Assembly (NCBI GenBank): GCA_964614525.1
Contig: CAZTPA010000009.1
Location: forward strand, 1-64,000
Length of the DNA: 64,000 bases
Direction of reading: 5' to 3'
DNA from: PWND01 sp964614525
GTDB lineage: Bacteria > Bacteroidota > Bacteroidia > Bacteroidales > UBA7960
The position numbers and the translations under genes are program-made. This document shows, piece by piece, positions 9,314 to 18,521 of this stretch (position 1 is its first letter; the number at the start of each line of letters is the position of its first letter). A model generated the notes under the pieces. The model saw nothing but the letters and a program-made list of their open reading frames with translations. It was not told the DNA's origin and ran no database searches.

Positions 9314-9385
9314 TAATTATAAAACAAATATTTTAAGATTGAATTACATCTTAGAAATAAAAACGTATTATATGCAAAAAACAAT

Positions 9386-9393
9386 TACTTTTG
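9386..9393 (+). promoter_or_regulatory. Candidate -7 element upstream of rpmB
   Basis: TACTTTTG matches TAnnTTTG in the 251-base gap between the divergent mscS and rpmB genes. A second candidate, TTTG (9484-9487) with 20 bases to GAATTTTG (9508-9515), lies nearer rpmB. I cannot choose between them. Confidence 0.35.
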
Positions 9394-9564
9394 CAAAATA
9401 TTAGTAATAATGCTTTATTACCAGTGGATTAGGCTAATAATTATTCTCTATTTCTATTTATTTTACAAAAACAACAAAAAACATTTGTCAGATAAAAAAA
9501 AAATACCGAATTTTGCACTCCTTAAAAGGGAAATATATTTATTCATTATATAAGGATTAAGAAA

Positions 9565-9801
9565 ATGTCAAGAGTTTGTCAAATAACAGGAAAAAAAACT
9601 ATATCAGGAAATAATATTTCTCACTCACACATTAAGACAAAGAGGAAGTTTCATCCTAACTTGCAGAAGAAAAAATTTTTCATTCCTGAAGAAAATCGTT
9701 GGGTAACATTAAAAGTATCAGCAAAAGGCATTCGTATTATCAATAAAAAAGGTATTACAGCAAGCCTATTGGATGCATTTGAAAAAGGAAATATAAAATA
9801 A
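9565..9801 (+). CDS. rpmB: 50S ribosomal protein L28
   Basis: This is a 78-residue basic protein beginning SRVCQITGKKTISGNNISHS, the usual L28 start, with the family core HIKTKRKFHPNLQKKKFFIP and VSAKGIRIINKKGI. It is a structural protein of the large subunit. A hairpin terminator follows within 25 bases, so it is transcribed alone. In many Bacteroidota rpmB is followed by rpmG, a DUF4295 gene and ftsY; none is seen here. Confidence 0.97.
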   Translation: MSRVCQITGKKTISGNNISHSHIKTKRKFHPNLQKKKFFIPEENRWVTLKVSAKGIRIINKKGITASLLDAFEKGNIK

Positions 9802-9825
9802 GCAAGGCATTTTTGCTATTCACCG

Positions 9826-9867
9826 GAGGCTGTTTCAATCAATATTGATGCAGCCTCTTTTGTTTTT
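9826..9867 (+). terminator. Rho-independent terminator after rpmB
   Basis: GAGGCTG (9826-9832) pairs with CAGCCTC (9851-9857), with additional pairing inside the loop (ATCAATATTGAT palindrome). TTTTGTTTTT follows at 9858-9867. It is oriented for plus-strand transcription. Confidence 0.85.
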
Positions 9868-9901
9868 ATGCATTTAAATGAAACAATAAAAAAACAAAGT
9901 A

Positions 9902-9930
9902 TTTGTTATTGTATAATAATTATACTTTTG
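9902..9930 (+). promoter_or_regulatory. Bacteroidota-type promoter
   Basis: TTTG at 9902-9905 and TACTTTTG at 9923-9930 are separated by 17 bases, fitting TTG-N17-23-TAnnTTTG. The ATG of the secreted protein is at 9957, implying a leader of about 20 bases. Confidence 0.6.
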
Positions 9931-9956
9931 TTATAAAATAATTCACTGTAAATCCC

Positions 9957-10619
9957 ATGAAAAAAACAGCATCAGTATTATTTGTGACAATGATAGTTGT
10001 TTTTACATCTTTCTCAATGATCGGTATAACTGACAATGATGATAAAAAACAAAAACGAAAAATTATCCAACTATCAGGAATTATTGTTACAGGTGACAGT
10101 TTAAAACCTGTTCCATATACAAATATTTGGGTAAAAAATTCACGCAGGGGAGCCATATCCGACTTTTACGGTTTTTTCAATATTACAGCCAGGGAACTTG
10201 ACACCCTCAGGTTTTCATCTGTTGGCTTTGATGAAGTACATTACATAATCCCTGACACACTTACAGAAAACAGATATTCAGTAGTGCAAGTTATGACCCG
10301 AGACACATTAATTCTACCTGAAACAGTTATATATCCATGGCCAACAAAAGATCAATTTCGTTATGCTTTCTTAAATGTAAAAGTTCCGGAAGATGATTAT
10401 GACAGGGCAATGAAAAACCTTGCCAGAGCTGAAATGAAAGAAAGACTGGAAAACATGCCAATGGACGGAGGAATGAACTTTAGGAATTACATGAATCAGC
10501 AAAATAATCAATTATACTATGCAGGACAAGCACCTCCTATGAGATTATTTGATCCTTTTGCTTGGGCCGAATTTTTTAAAGCATGGCGCGACGGGAAATT
10601 CAAACGCAACAAAGATTAA
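9957..10619 (+). CDS. Secreted protein with carboxypeptidase-D-like domain
   Basis: A hydrophobic N-terminal segment (~residues 3-22) after MKKTA is a signal peptide. Residues ~37-110 form a CarboxypepD_reg-like beta-sandwich: LSGIIVTGDSLKPVPYTNIW, RRGAISDFYGFFNI, LRFSSVGFDEVHY, the same module that begins SusC/TonB receptors. The C-terminal third (~125-220) is polar, rich in Met, Asn and Arg, with no recognised domain and no membrane anchor. Homologues stand alone in many Bacteroidota with unknown role. Its own promoter is visible, and the TonB receptor gene follows. Confidence 0.85.
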   Translation: MKKTASVLFVTMIVVFTSFSMIGITDNDDKKQKRKIIQLSGIIVTGDSLKPVPYTNIWVKNSRRGAISDFYGFFNITARELDTLRFSSVGFDEVHYIIPDTLTENRYSVVQVMTRDTLILPETVIYPWPTKDQFRYAFLNVKVPEDDYDRAMKNLARAEMKERLENMPMDGGMNFRNYMNQQNNQLYYAGQAPPMRLFDPFAWAEFFKAWRDGKFKRNKD

Positions 10620-10730
10620 TTTTTCGACCCCAAAACAATAATTCTTTTCTGTTTGGGTTTATTTCTATAGTATCTTTTTCAAACATTGCTAAGTAAATAT
10701 TTTCTAAAGAAAAAATTAATAACACATTAT

Positions 10731-10738
10731 TATCTTTG
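10731..10738 (+). promoter_or_regulatory. -7 element abutting the TonB receptor start
   Basis: TATCTTTG is a perfect TAnnTTTG box ending four bases before GTG 10743. With the usual 5-7 base distance to the transcript start, the mRNA would begin at or beside the start codon, so it may be leaderless. No TTG lies at the right distance upstream. Confidence 0.45.
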
Positions 10739-10742
10739 TCGG

Positions 10743-13193
10743 GTGAAAAAAGTAATATTAATAATCTCTCTCTTTTTAATCTTTATATCCGGCATATCTT
10801 ATGCGAATGCTCAAAGTGCAAGTATTCGTGGAATGATAAAAGATAAGAATAATAACCCACTTGAATTTGTCAGTGTTTCTATTAAAGGAACTACAATAGG
10901 ATCCATAAGCAATGCTGAAGGTTATTATTACCTGTCTCTAACTCCCGGAGAGAATATTTCAATACTTTTTTCAACATTAAGTTATAAAAAGAAAGAAATT
11001 ACAATTAACATAAAGGAAGGTGAAAATATCGTTATAGATGTAATTCTTGAAAGCAGCACTTCAGACTTACCCGTTGTAGAAATAAGAGACAAACAAATTT
11101 TATCATCAGATCTTGTTAAGATTGATCCAAAACACAGCAAGTTTATTCCCGGTCCCGGAGGCCAAATTGAGAATCTCGTCAAAACAATGCCGGGCGTTAG
11201 TTCCTCCAACGAACTTACATCGCAGTATTCAGTAAGGGGAGGAAATTTTGATGAAAATCTGGTTTATGTTAATGGAATAGAAATATACCGGCCATTTCTC
11301 GTTAGATCAGGACAGCAAGAGGGATTGAGTTTTATAAATTCAGACCTTGTTTCAGAAATAACGTTTTCCTCAGGAGGTTATAATGCTGAATATGGAGACA
11401 AGATGTCTTCAGTTCTTGACATTCATTACAAAGAGCCGGAGGAATTTGCCGGATCAGCATCAATTAGTTTATTAGAAGGCTCGATGCATTTTGAAGGTGC
11501 ATCACCCAACAAAAACATATACTATCTTTTCGGTTTCAGACATAAATCAAATCAATATCTTCTGGGAACATTTGATACAAAAGGTGATTACAAACCTTCT
11601 TTTACAGATATTCAAACTTTAATAAACTGGAAAATAAATTACAATTGGGATTTATCTTTTCTTGGCAATTATTCCAGAAACAATTATCTGTTTGTACCTG
11701 AAGTGCAGAAAACAAGATTTGGTCATTTAACTGATGTAAGGGAATTAACAATATATTTCGACGGACATGAAGTTGACCGCTTCACTACCGGACTTGGAGC
11801 TCTCTCTCTTCAATATAAGCCATATAAAGGTCTTTTACTGCAATTCAATACATCTGTTTTTCAAAGTGATGAAAATGAAACTTTTGACATACTAGGCCAA
11901 TACTGGATACAAGAAATTCAAACAGATTTTGGCCAGGATGATTTTGGTCAACCAACCGGAAGATCATTGGGTGTTGGAAGCTTCTTAAATCATGCAAGAA
12001 ACTATCTGAATGCTATTGTGTGGAATGTTGAACACAAAGGACAAAACCAGATTGAAAACCATTTTCTCTCTTGGGGTGTAAAATATCAGTATGAGGACAT
12101 CTATGACAGGATAAGAGAATGGTCATTGCTTGATTCCGCCGGATATTCATTACCAAGAGAGCCGGAATATTATGTGATTTTGCAGGAAAGCATTAATACA
12201 GATATACAACTTAATTCATCCCGATTTTCAGGCTTTATACAAAACACATGGGATACAGAAAAAACTCATGGGAGGTTTTCTTTTACTACCGGATTGAGAG
12301 CAAATTACTGGACTTATTCCGAGCAATTTATTGTTAGTCCCAGGATTACAGCAATGTACAAACCATATTGGGCTCCCAAATTTTCTTTCAGAGCATCTAC
12401 GGGACATTACAGTCAGCCCGCATTCTACCGGGAACTTAGAGATTTAGAAGGAAATTTAAATCCAAATATTAAAGCTCAGGAATCATATCATTTTGTACTT
12501 GGTTCTGAATATGTTTTCAGGGCGTGGGACAGGCCTTTTAAATATACTACTGATATTTATTATAAAATTCTGAAGAACCTGATACCATATGAAATCGACA
12601 ACGTAAGAATCAGATATCATGCAGAAAATTCGTCAGAGGGATATGCTATGGGCATGGATATGAGGATTCATGGGGAATTCGTACCCGGTATTGATTCATG
12701 GGCAAGTATCTCAATTATGCAAACTGAAGAAAAAATTGAGGGTAGTTATTATGAAGATGATGACGGAAATCTTGTTAGCACTGGATATATTCCCCGTCCC
12801 ACGGACCAAAGATTTAATTTCAACCTGTTTTTTCAGGATTTTCTACCTCGCAATCCAACATATAAAGTGCACCTGGGATTAGTTTATGGAACAGGTTTGC
12901 CATTCGGACCTCCTGACTCTGAAAGATATAAAAATACACTTAGAATGCCCTCATACAGAAGAGTTGACATTGGTTTTTCAAAACAACTAATAGGTGAGAA
13001 AACAAAACTATCAGACAAAAATCCTCTCAAACGAATTAATTCTGCATGGATCTCTTTAGAAGTATTCAATTTGTTTGAAATAAACAATACTATTTCATAT
13101 ATGTGGGTCAGAGATATAGAAAACAGATTAATGGCCGTACCTAATTATCTTACTTCCAGACTAATCAACTTAAAATTAGCAGTACATTTCTAA
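10743..13193 (+). CDS. TonB-dependent outer-membrane receptor
   Basis: The order is signal peptide (KKVILIISLFLIFISG… cleaved near ANAQS), CarboxypepD_reg-like domain (~25-110: IRGMIKDKNNNPLEFVSVSI, GYYYLSLTPGE), plug domain (~125-235: MPGVSSSNELTSQYSVRGGN and FDENLVYVNGIEIY), and a long beta-barrel to the C-terminal IN-LKLAVHF. It imports a large or scarce solute by TonB/ExbBD energy; the substrate is unknown. No SusD partner is adjacent, so it is probably not a glycan system. The open frame extends back to a TTG at 10686, but GTG 10743 directly precedes the signal peptide and is preferred; that gives 816 residues. Confidence 0.93.
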   Translation: MKKVILIISLFLIFISGISYANAQSASIRGMIKDKNNNPLEFVSVSIKGTTIGSISNAEGYYYLSLTPGENISILFSTLSYKKKEITINIKEGENIVIDVILESSTSDLPVVEIRDKQILSSDLVKIDPKHSKFIPGPGGQIENLVKTMPGVSSSNELTSQYSVRGGNFDENLVYVNGIEIYRPFLVRSGQQEGLSFINSDLVSEITFSSGGYNAEYGDKMSSVLDIHYKEPEEFAGSASISLLEGSMHFEGASPNKNIYYLFGFRHKSNQYLLGTFDTKGDYKPSFTDIQTLINWKINYNWDLSFLGNYSRNNYLFVPEVQKTRFGHLTDVRELTIYFDGHEVDRFTTGLGALSLQYKPYKGLLLQFNTSVFQSDENETFDILGQYWIQEIQTDFGQDDFGQPTGRSLGVGSFLNHARNYLNAIVWNVEHKGQNQIENHFLSWGVKYQYEDIYDRIREWSLLDSAGYSLPREPEYYVILQESINTDIQLNSSRFSGFIQNTWDTEKTHGRFSFTTGLRANYWTYSEQFIVSPRITAMYKPYWAPKFSFRASTGHYSQPAFYRELRDLEGNLNPNIKAQESYHFVLGSEYVFRAWDRPFKYTTDIYYKILKNLIPYEIDNVRIRYHAENSSEGYAMGMDMRIHGEFVPGIDSWASISIMQTEEKIEGSYYEDDDGNLVSTGYIPRPTDQRFNFNLFFQDFLPRNPTYKVHLGLVYGTGLPFGPPDSERYKNTLRMPSYRRVDIGFSKQLIGEKTKLSDKNPLKRINSAWISLEVFNLFEINNTISYMWVRDIENRLMAVPNYLTSRLINLKLAVHF

Positions 13194-13392
13194 TACTGAC
13201 TTTTTGTCATACGCTCTTTTCTCTCCTTGAATAAGCATGTCATTTACATTTTATCTCCTGCCAAAAAAACTACTTTTTACAATTTTTCATGTCATAATTG
13301 CAAGAAATGACGCTAAATTTTCATTGGCATAATGATTGAGAACATATGGCAAAAGTGAAAACATTTAAGAACATTATAAAAACAAAATTAAC
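13194..13392 (+). promoter_or_regulatory. dnaK upstream region with an imperfect palindrome
   Basis: No clear TAnnTTTG box is seen. TTGGCATA (13324-13331) and TATGGCAA (13345-13352) are inverted with one mismatch, and GTCAT/ATGAC are inverted a little upstream. Either might bind a heat-shock regulator, but neither matches CIRCE. Low confidence. Confidence 0.25.
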
Positions 13393-15306
13393 ATGGGTAA
13401 AATTATAGGAATAGATTTAGGAACAACAAATTCATGCGTTGCTGTAATGGAAGGTAATGAACCTGTTGTCATACCTAATAGTGAGGGACGCAGAACAACG
13501 CCCTCTATTGTTGCTTTTACTGAAAATGGTGAAAGAAAAACAGGAGATCCTGCAAAAAGACAGGCTATTATTAATCCTACAAAAACAATATATTCAATAA
13601 AAAGGTTCATGGGTGAATCTTTTGATTCTATTGCAAAAGATCGCAAAAGAGTATCATATATTGTTGAAAAAGGAGAAAATAATACTCCAAGAGTAAAGAT
13701 TGATGACAGGCTTTATTCTCCGCAGGAAATTTCTGCTATGGTATTGCAGAAAATGAAAAAAACTGCAGAAGATTACCTGGGACAAGAAGTTACCGAAGCA
13801 GTAGTTACTGTACCGGCATATTTTAATGACAGCCAGCGCCAGGCAACTAAAGAAGCCGGAGAAATTGCAGGCTTAAAAGTTCGTAGAATTATCAATGAAC
13901 CTACAGCTGCTTCTTTGGCATACGGCTTAGATAAGAAAAACAAAGATGTTCGTATAGCTGTATATGATTTGGGTGGTGGTACATTTGATATTTCAATATT
14001 AGAGCTTGGAGATGGTGTATTTGAAGTAAAATCTACAAATGGTGATACTCACCTTGGTGGTGATGACTTTGATGATGCTATTATTAATTGGCTTGCTGAG
14101 GAGTTTTTAAAAGACGAAAACATAGATCTAAGAAAAGATGCGATGGCAAAACAACGTCTTAAAGAAGCTGCTGAAAAGGCTAAAATTGAGCTTTCAAGCG
14201 CAACTTCTACAGAGATTAACCTGCCATATATAATGCCGGTTGATGGAATCCCAAAACACCTTGTAAGAACACTTTCACGTTCAAAATTTGAACAATTGTG
14301 TGATAAATATATTCAGGCAACAATAGAGCCTTGTAAGAAAGCTCTTAAAGATGCAAAAATAACAGCTGCTGATATTGATGAGGTAATTTTAGTTGGCGGT
14401 TCTACCAGAATACCGGCCATACAAAAAATTGTTGAAGATTTCTTTGGTAAAAAACCATCGAAAGGTGTAAACCCTGATGAAGTTGTTGCAATTGGTGCAG
14501 CTATTCAAGGAGCCGTATTAAGTGGTGATATTAAAGATGTATTACTTCTTGATGTAACACCTCTATCTCTCGGTATTGAAACTTTAGGTGGTGTAATGAC
14601 AAAACTTATTGAAGCAAACACCACAATACCTACTAAAAAATCTGAAACATTCTCAACTGCTGCTGATAATCAAACTTCTGTTGAAATACACGTACTACAG
14701 GGAGAAAGACCAATGGCTAAAGATAATCGTACAATTGGAAGATTTCACTTGGACGGAATACCACCGGCACCTCGCGGAATACCACAAGTAGAAGTTTCTT
14801 TTGACATTGACTCTAATGGTATATTAAATGTTTCTGCTAAAGATAAAGCTACAGGCAAATCACAAAACATCAGAATTGAAGCTTCAAGTGGATTAAGTGA
14901 AGATGAAATCAATAAGATGAACAAAGAGGCTGAAGAAAATGCAGAAACCGACCGTAAAGTAAAGGAAGAAACTGAGAAAGTAAATGCTGCCGACAGTTTG
15001 ATTTTCCAAACTGAAAAGCAATTAAATGAATTTGGAGAAAAAATTCCTGAAGATAAAAAAGCTACTATACAAAAAGCTTTGGAAGAGCTGAAAGAAGCTC
15101 ATAAGAACAAAAATCTTGAAGCTATTGATGCTGCCATGAATAATCTTAATCAGGCCTGGCAAGCAGCAAGTGCAGATATGTACAAAGAAACACAGGGCGA
15201 ACAACCCCAAGGTGAACAAGCTCAGGAACAGGGAGAACAAAAATCCAAAAAAGATGATGACAATAACGGAGACGTTACAGATGTAGATTACGAAGAAGTG
15301 AAATAA
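13393..15306 (+). CDS. dnaK: Molecular chaperone DnaK (Hsp70)
   Basis: DnaK is the ATP-dependent chaperone of de novo folding and heat shock. The nucleotide-binding domain spans ~1-380 with IGIDLGTTNSCVAVMEG, AVVTVPAYFNDSQRQATKEA, VYDLGGGTFDISIL and the VGGSTRIPA motif. The substrate domain follows (~390-500: LLLDVTPLSLGIETLGGVMT), then the helical lid and an acidic Gln/Glu-rich tail ending DVDYEEVK. The length of 637 is normal. No grpE or dnaJ is adjacent, though a membrane J-protein lies at 7.4 kb. Monocistronic: its own upstream gap and a strong terminator. Confidence 0.99.
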   Translation: MGKIIGIDLGTTNSCVAVMEGNEPVVIPNSEGRRTTPSIVAFTENGERKTGDPAKRQAIINPTKTIYSIKRFMGESFDSIAKDRKRVSYIVEKGENNTPRVKIDDRLYSPQEISAMVLQKMKKTAEDYLGQEVTEAVVTVPAYFNDSQRQATKEAGEIAGLKVRRIINEPTAASLAYGLDKKNKDVRIAVYDLGGGTFDISILELGDGVFEVKSTNGDTHLGGDDFDDAIINWLAEEFLKDENIDLRKDAMAKQRLKEAAEKAKIELSSATSTEINLPYIMPVDGIPKHLVRTLSRSKFEQLCDKYIQATIEPCKKALKDAKITAADIDEVILVGGSTRIPAIQKIVEDFFGKKPSKGVNPDEVVAIGAAIQGAVLSGDIKDVLLLDVTPLSLGIETLGGVMTKLIEANTTIPTKKSETFSTAADNQTSVEIHVLQGERPMAKDNRTIGRFHLDGIPPAPRGIPQVEVSFDIDSNGILNVSAKDKATGKSQNIRIEASSGLSEDEINKMNKEAEENAETDRKVKEETEKVNAADSLIFQTEKQLNEFGEKIPEDKKATIQKALEELKEAHKNKNLEAIDAAMNNLNQAWQAASADMYKETQGEQPQGEQAQEQGEQKSKKDDDNNGDVTDVDYEEVK

Positions 15307-15333
15307 TACTTTATTAAATTAAAAATCAGATTT

Positions 15334-15367
15334 AAAAAAAAAGGGGATTAATTAATCCCCTTTTTTT
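15334..15367. terminator. Bidirectional terminator between dnaK and tpx
   Basis: A-run, GGGGATTAATTAATCCCC (15343-15360) and a T-run of seven form a perfect palindromic stem with U-tracts on both strands. It serves the convergent dnaK and tpx transcripts. Confidence 0.93.
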
Positions 15368-15392
15368 ATTTAAACAACAATACACAAGCAAG

Positions 15393-15905
15393 CTATGACA
15401 ATTCTTTAGCGACAGCAAAAGCTTTATCAAAATCAGGAAGCTCACCTATTTCTTTAACAATCTCAACATATTTTACCACATCGTCTTTATCAATAATTAT
15501 AATTGCCCTTGCCAACAAGCGATGTTCCTCAATAAGAAGTCCATATTTTAAACCAAAATCCAGATCTTTGTGATCAGATACTACTGTCATATTATAAACA
15601 CCTTCAGCTTCACAAAATCGCTTTAATGCAAAAGGCAAATCATTTGAAACACTAATAATATGAACACCTTCAAGTTTTGATGCTTCGCGGTTAAACTTCA
15701 GGGTTTGTTGTGAACAAACACCTGTGTCAATACTGGGAACAGAAGAAATTATTCTTACTTTTCCCTGATAGTCACTAAGTTTTACTTGCTCGAGGTTTTG
15801 TCCAATGCAATAAAAGTTTTTTGCATTCATGCCGGTTCTGACCATTTTCCCTAATAAAGTTACCGGTTTCCCTCCGAATGTAACTATATTTGCATTTCTT
15901 TTCAT
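15393..15905 (-). CDS. tpx: Thiol peroxidase (Tpx-type peroxiredoxin)
   Basis: Tpx reduces hydrogen and organic peroxides using thioredoxin. The active site reads VPSIDTGVCS with Thr61 and the peroxidatic Cys64. The resolving Cys98 in LKRFCEAEG is in the position typical of atypical two-Cys Tpx. SNDLPFAL and LLARAIIIIDKD are family motifs. The length of 170 fits. A promoter candidate and paired direct repeats lie upstream, in the divergent gap with the UbiD-family gene. Last residue is followed by a shared terminator with dnaK. Confidence 0.96.
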   Translation of the reverse strand: MKRNANIVTFGGKPVTLLGKMVRTGMNAKNFYCIGQNLEQVKLSDYQGKVRIISSVPSIDTGVCSQQTLKFNREASKLEGVHIISVSNDLPFALKRFCEAEGVYNMTVVSDHKDLDFGLKYGLLIEEHRLLARAIIIIDKDDVVKYVEIVKEIGELPDFDKAFAVAKELS

Positions 15906-15973
15906 AATTATATGTTTTTGTAAATTATTAATATCTTTATTTAATTGTTTTTGCCGGGATAAAAAACAATAAT

Positions 15974-16030
15974 CAAAGTTAATATTTTTTTATAAATATC
16001 CGACAAACAACTTACATTTCCGGACAAACA
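15974..16030 (-). promoter_or_regulatory. tpx promoter candidate overlapping a direct repeat
   Basis: On the minus strand TTTG (16007-16004), 22 bases, then TAACTTTG (15981-15974) fit a Bacteroidota promoter for tpx. The -33 part lies inside the first of two direct repeats: TCCGACAAACA (15999-16009) and TCCGGACAAACA (16019-16030), 20 bases apart, about two helical turns. Such spacing suits a dimeric regulator; the regulator is unknown. Confidence 0.4.
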
Positions 16031-16058
16031 TTCTTTTTTAATAGTAAAACAACAAGAT

Positions 16059-17963
16059 ATGTCATACAATGGAACACAAGCTTTTATCAACAAGCTAATA
16101 GAAAATAATCTTATTGATATAATTGATGAATTTGTATCTCCAAATTTGGAAATAAGCGAAATAACAGATCGTTATTCTAAAAACAACGCTAAGGCAATTT
16201 TGTTTAAAAATACCGGAACAAAATTTCCTGTGCTTACGAACTCTATGGGAAGTGAACAAAGAATTTGTTTAGCACTTAATGTTAAAAACCTTGATGATTT
16301 CGGAAATGAGATTAAAACTTTATTCAAAACTATCGGTGAACCTCACGGTTCATTACTGCAGAAAATAAAATTACTACCAAAATTAAAAAGTATTGGTTCC
16401 TGGATGCCAAAAAGCATAAAAGGTAAAGCACCTTGCCAGGAGGTAATAATGCAGGATCCCGATATAAATGAATTACCGGTTTTAAAAACCTGGCCGTATG
16501 ACGGAGGAAAATTCATAACACTTCCTGTTGTTCACACAAAAGATCCTGAAACCGGAAAACGGAATGTGGGAATGTATAGAATGCAGGTATTTGACAAAAA
16601 ATTATGTGGCATGCATTGGCACAGGCACAAGGGAGGAGCAAAACATTATGAGCTTTATAAAAAAGCAGGAAAAAGAATGCCTGTTGCAGTTATTTTAGGC
16701 GGTGATCCGGCATATACATACGCTGCTACAGCACCAATGCCAGAGAATATAGATGAATACTTACTTGCCGGTTTTATCAGGAAAAAAAATGTAAAGCTTA
16801 TAAGATGTATCACACAAGATATTGAAGTGCCGACTGATGCTGATTTTGTTATTGAAGGATACATCGATCCTAAAGAAGATTTACTATGGGAAGGTCCGTT
16901 TGGTGATCACACCGGCTTCTATTCTTTGCCTGACTGGTATCCCGCTTTTCATATTACTGCTATAACACACAGAAAAGATGCAGTATATCCGGCAACTATT
17001 GTCGGAATTCCACCACAGGAAGATAAATGGATAGGAAAAGCAACTGAAAGAATATTCCTGGCACCTTTGCAGCTTACAATGGCTCCGGAAATTATTGATA
17101 TGAATATGCCTGTTGAAGGTGTCTTTCATAATATTGTTATTATAAAAATAAAAAAGGAATATCCCGGACATGCTTTGAAAGTTATGAATTCACTTTGGGG
17201 AGCCGGCCAAATGATGTTTAGCAAAATACTTATTGTTGTTGATGAAAATGTGAATATTCAAAACTATTTAGAAGTTGCAAAAAGTATTTCCAATAACGTC
17301 AGAACAAAATATGACATACATTTGAGCAAAGGGCCTATGGACGCACTGGATCATTCGGCCACGAAAGCATCATATGGTGGCAAGATGGGCATTGATGCTA
17401 CATCAAAGATGCCGGAAGAATTAGAACAAGAGGAACAATATAAAGGTTTAGATTTTAAACCATCTAATCTTATTAAGGAACTAAAACAAAAATTTCCTGA
17501 ATTTATTAAAACCATAAATGCCACTTTATGTGAAAAAGGCGTAAACATTATTTTTGTTGGAATCAATAAGAATCAAAAAAATATTGTTAAAGAAATACAT
17601 GCTGAAATTAAATTATCAGACAGTGCAAAAAATCTGACAGGGATTATCTACACGGACATTGAGGCAGATATAGATGACATAAATATGCTGGTGTGGAGGT
17701 GTGCTAATAATTTTGATCCAAAACGTGACACCTTTATGTCAGTGGAAGGCGAAAATGATATAATAGGAATTGACGCAACCAGAAAAACCAAAGAACTGGA
17801 CAATTTCCAAAGGCCGTGGCCCAATATTGTTGTTATGGATGAAAATACAATAAAATCTGTTGATGAAAAATGGAGTTCTCTTGGAGTAAAAGAGTTTTAC
17901 CCATCACCTTCCGCAAAATTCAGAAACAGTCAATATAAGGGAGAGTCTTTTGCAGAAGAATAA
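16059..17963 (+). CDS. UbiD-family prenylated-FMN decarboxylase
   Basis: UbiD enzymes reversibly decarboxylate aromatic or unsaturated acids with prenylated FMN. The 634-residue protein has the family core: GMYRMQVFDKKLCGMHWHRH (~170-190), VILGGDPAYTYAATAP, EGPFGDHTGFYS and the catalytic region PPQEDKWIGKATERI. The length matches the long Bacteroidota subgroup, often annotated as menaquinone-biosynthesis decarboxylase. The substrate cannot be fixed here, as no other menaquinone gene and no UbiX prenyltransferase is nearby. It converges on the DUF2148 gene with seven bases between. Confidence 0.88.
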   Translation: MSYNGTQAFINKLIENNLIDIIDEFVSPNLEISEITDRYSKNNAKAILFKNTGTKFPVLTNSMGSEQRICLALNVKNLDDFGNEIKTLFKTIGEPHGSLLQKIKLLPKLKSIGSWMPKSIKGKAPCQEVIMQDPDINELPVLKTWPYDGGKFITLPVVHTKDPETGKRNVGMYRMQVFDKKLCGMHWHRHKGGAKHYELYKKAGKRMPVAVILGGDPAYTYAATAPMPENIDEYLLAGFIRKKNVKLIRCITQDIEVPTDADFVIEGYIDPKEDLLWEGPFGDHTGFYSLPDWYPAFHITAITHRKDAVYPATIVGIPPQEDKWIGKATERIFLAPLQLTMAPEIIDMNMPVEGVFHNIVIIKIKKEYPGHALKVMNSLWGAGQMMFSKILIVVDENVNIQNYLEVAKSISNNVRTKYDIHLSKGPMDALDHSATKASYGGKMGIDATSKMPEELEQEEQYKGLDFKPSNLIKELKQKFPEFIKTINATLCEKGVNIIFVGINKNQKNIVKEIHAEIKLSDSAKNLTGIIYTDIEADIDDINMLVWRCANNFDPKRDTFMSVEGENDIIGIDATRKTKELDNFQRPWPNIVVMDENTIKSVDEKWSSLGVKEFYPSPSAKFRNSQYKGESFAEE

Positions 17964-17970
17964 TTATGTG

Positions 17971-18510
17971 TTACTTCCTGTCAAAGAAAGGATTTTTTGA
18001 AGAGGCACTCAGTGGAATACCAAACACAATTTTATACTCCTCCCCCATAAGGTTTAATTCCTTTGCTGCCATTCCTATAGTGTACATAACCCGATTATCT
18101 ATTCTCATATCCGCAGCAACCGAAACCGCAGATCCAACAGCTATTCCCAAATCTGTAGTATTAAAAGCACAAGGAATATCGGGGTATTTATTTTTTTCTT
18201 CACAATTTTCAAAACCACACAAACCACAAATTTGAAGGCCTGCTGCATTTATTTTACATGCAATTAGTACAACAGCCTCGGCACCATCAAGAAGATTTTG
18301 CGAATCCCGTAAAAAAATATGATTGTCGGAATCATCTCCAATTTGTTTCATCTTTTCAGCTAAAGCTATAATATCACCAGCAGTGAGAATAGCAGAGGAA
18401 ATATTATTCACACCTCTTGTTTTTGGAGCTGTGGTGGCTGCAATAACAATTCTTTTTGCAAGCTCAGGAACTACTTGCTTTATTAAATCATTATCCTTGA
18501 AAAAAGACAT
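17971..18510 (-). CDS. DUF2148 protein with a four-cysteine motif
   Basis: The 179-residue protein matches the DUF2148 (ferredoxin-domain-containing) family as I know it. It has a conserved N-terminal ATTAPKTRGVNN, then Cys95-x2-Cys98-x4-Cys103 and Cys114 (CGLCGFENCEE, PDIPCAF), then DLGIAVGSAVSVAADMRIDN. Four cysteines in this spacing could hold an Fe-S cluster. Function is unknown. It is followed on the same strand, 11 bases upstream, by the DnaB-like gene, so the pair may be cotranscribed. Soluble, no signal peptide. Confidence 0.8.
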   Translation of the reverse strand: MSFFKDNDLIKQVVPELAKRIVIAATTAPKTRGVNNISSAILTAGDIIALAEKMKQIGDDSDNHIFLRDSQNLLDGAEAVVLIACKINAAGLQICGLCGFENCEEKNKYPDIPCAFNTTDLGIAVGSAVSVAADMRIDNRVMYTIGMAAKELNLMGEEYKIVFGIPLSASSKNPFFDRK

Positions 18511-18521
18511 ATAGACAGATA

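Noticed and set aside
13194..13392. CIRCE-type heat-shock operator before dnaK
   Set aside because: No TTAGCACTC-N9-GAGTGCTAA-like sequence; only a weak unrelated palindrome.
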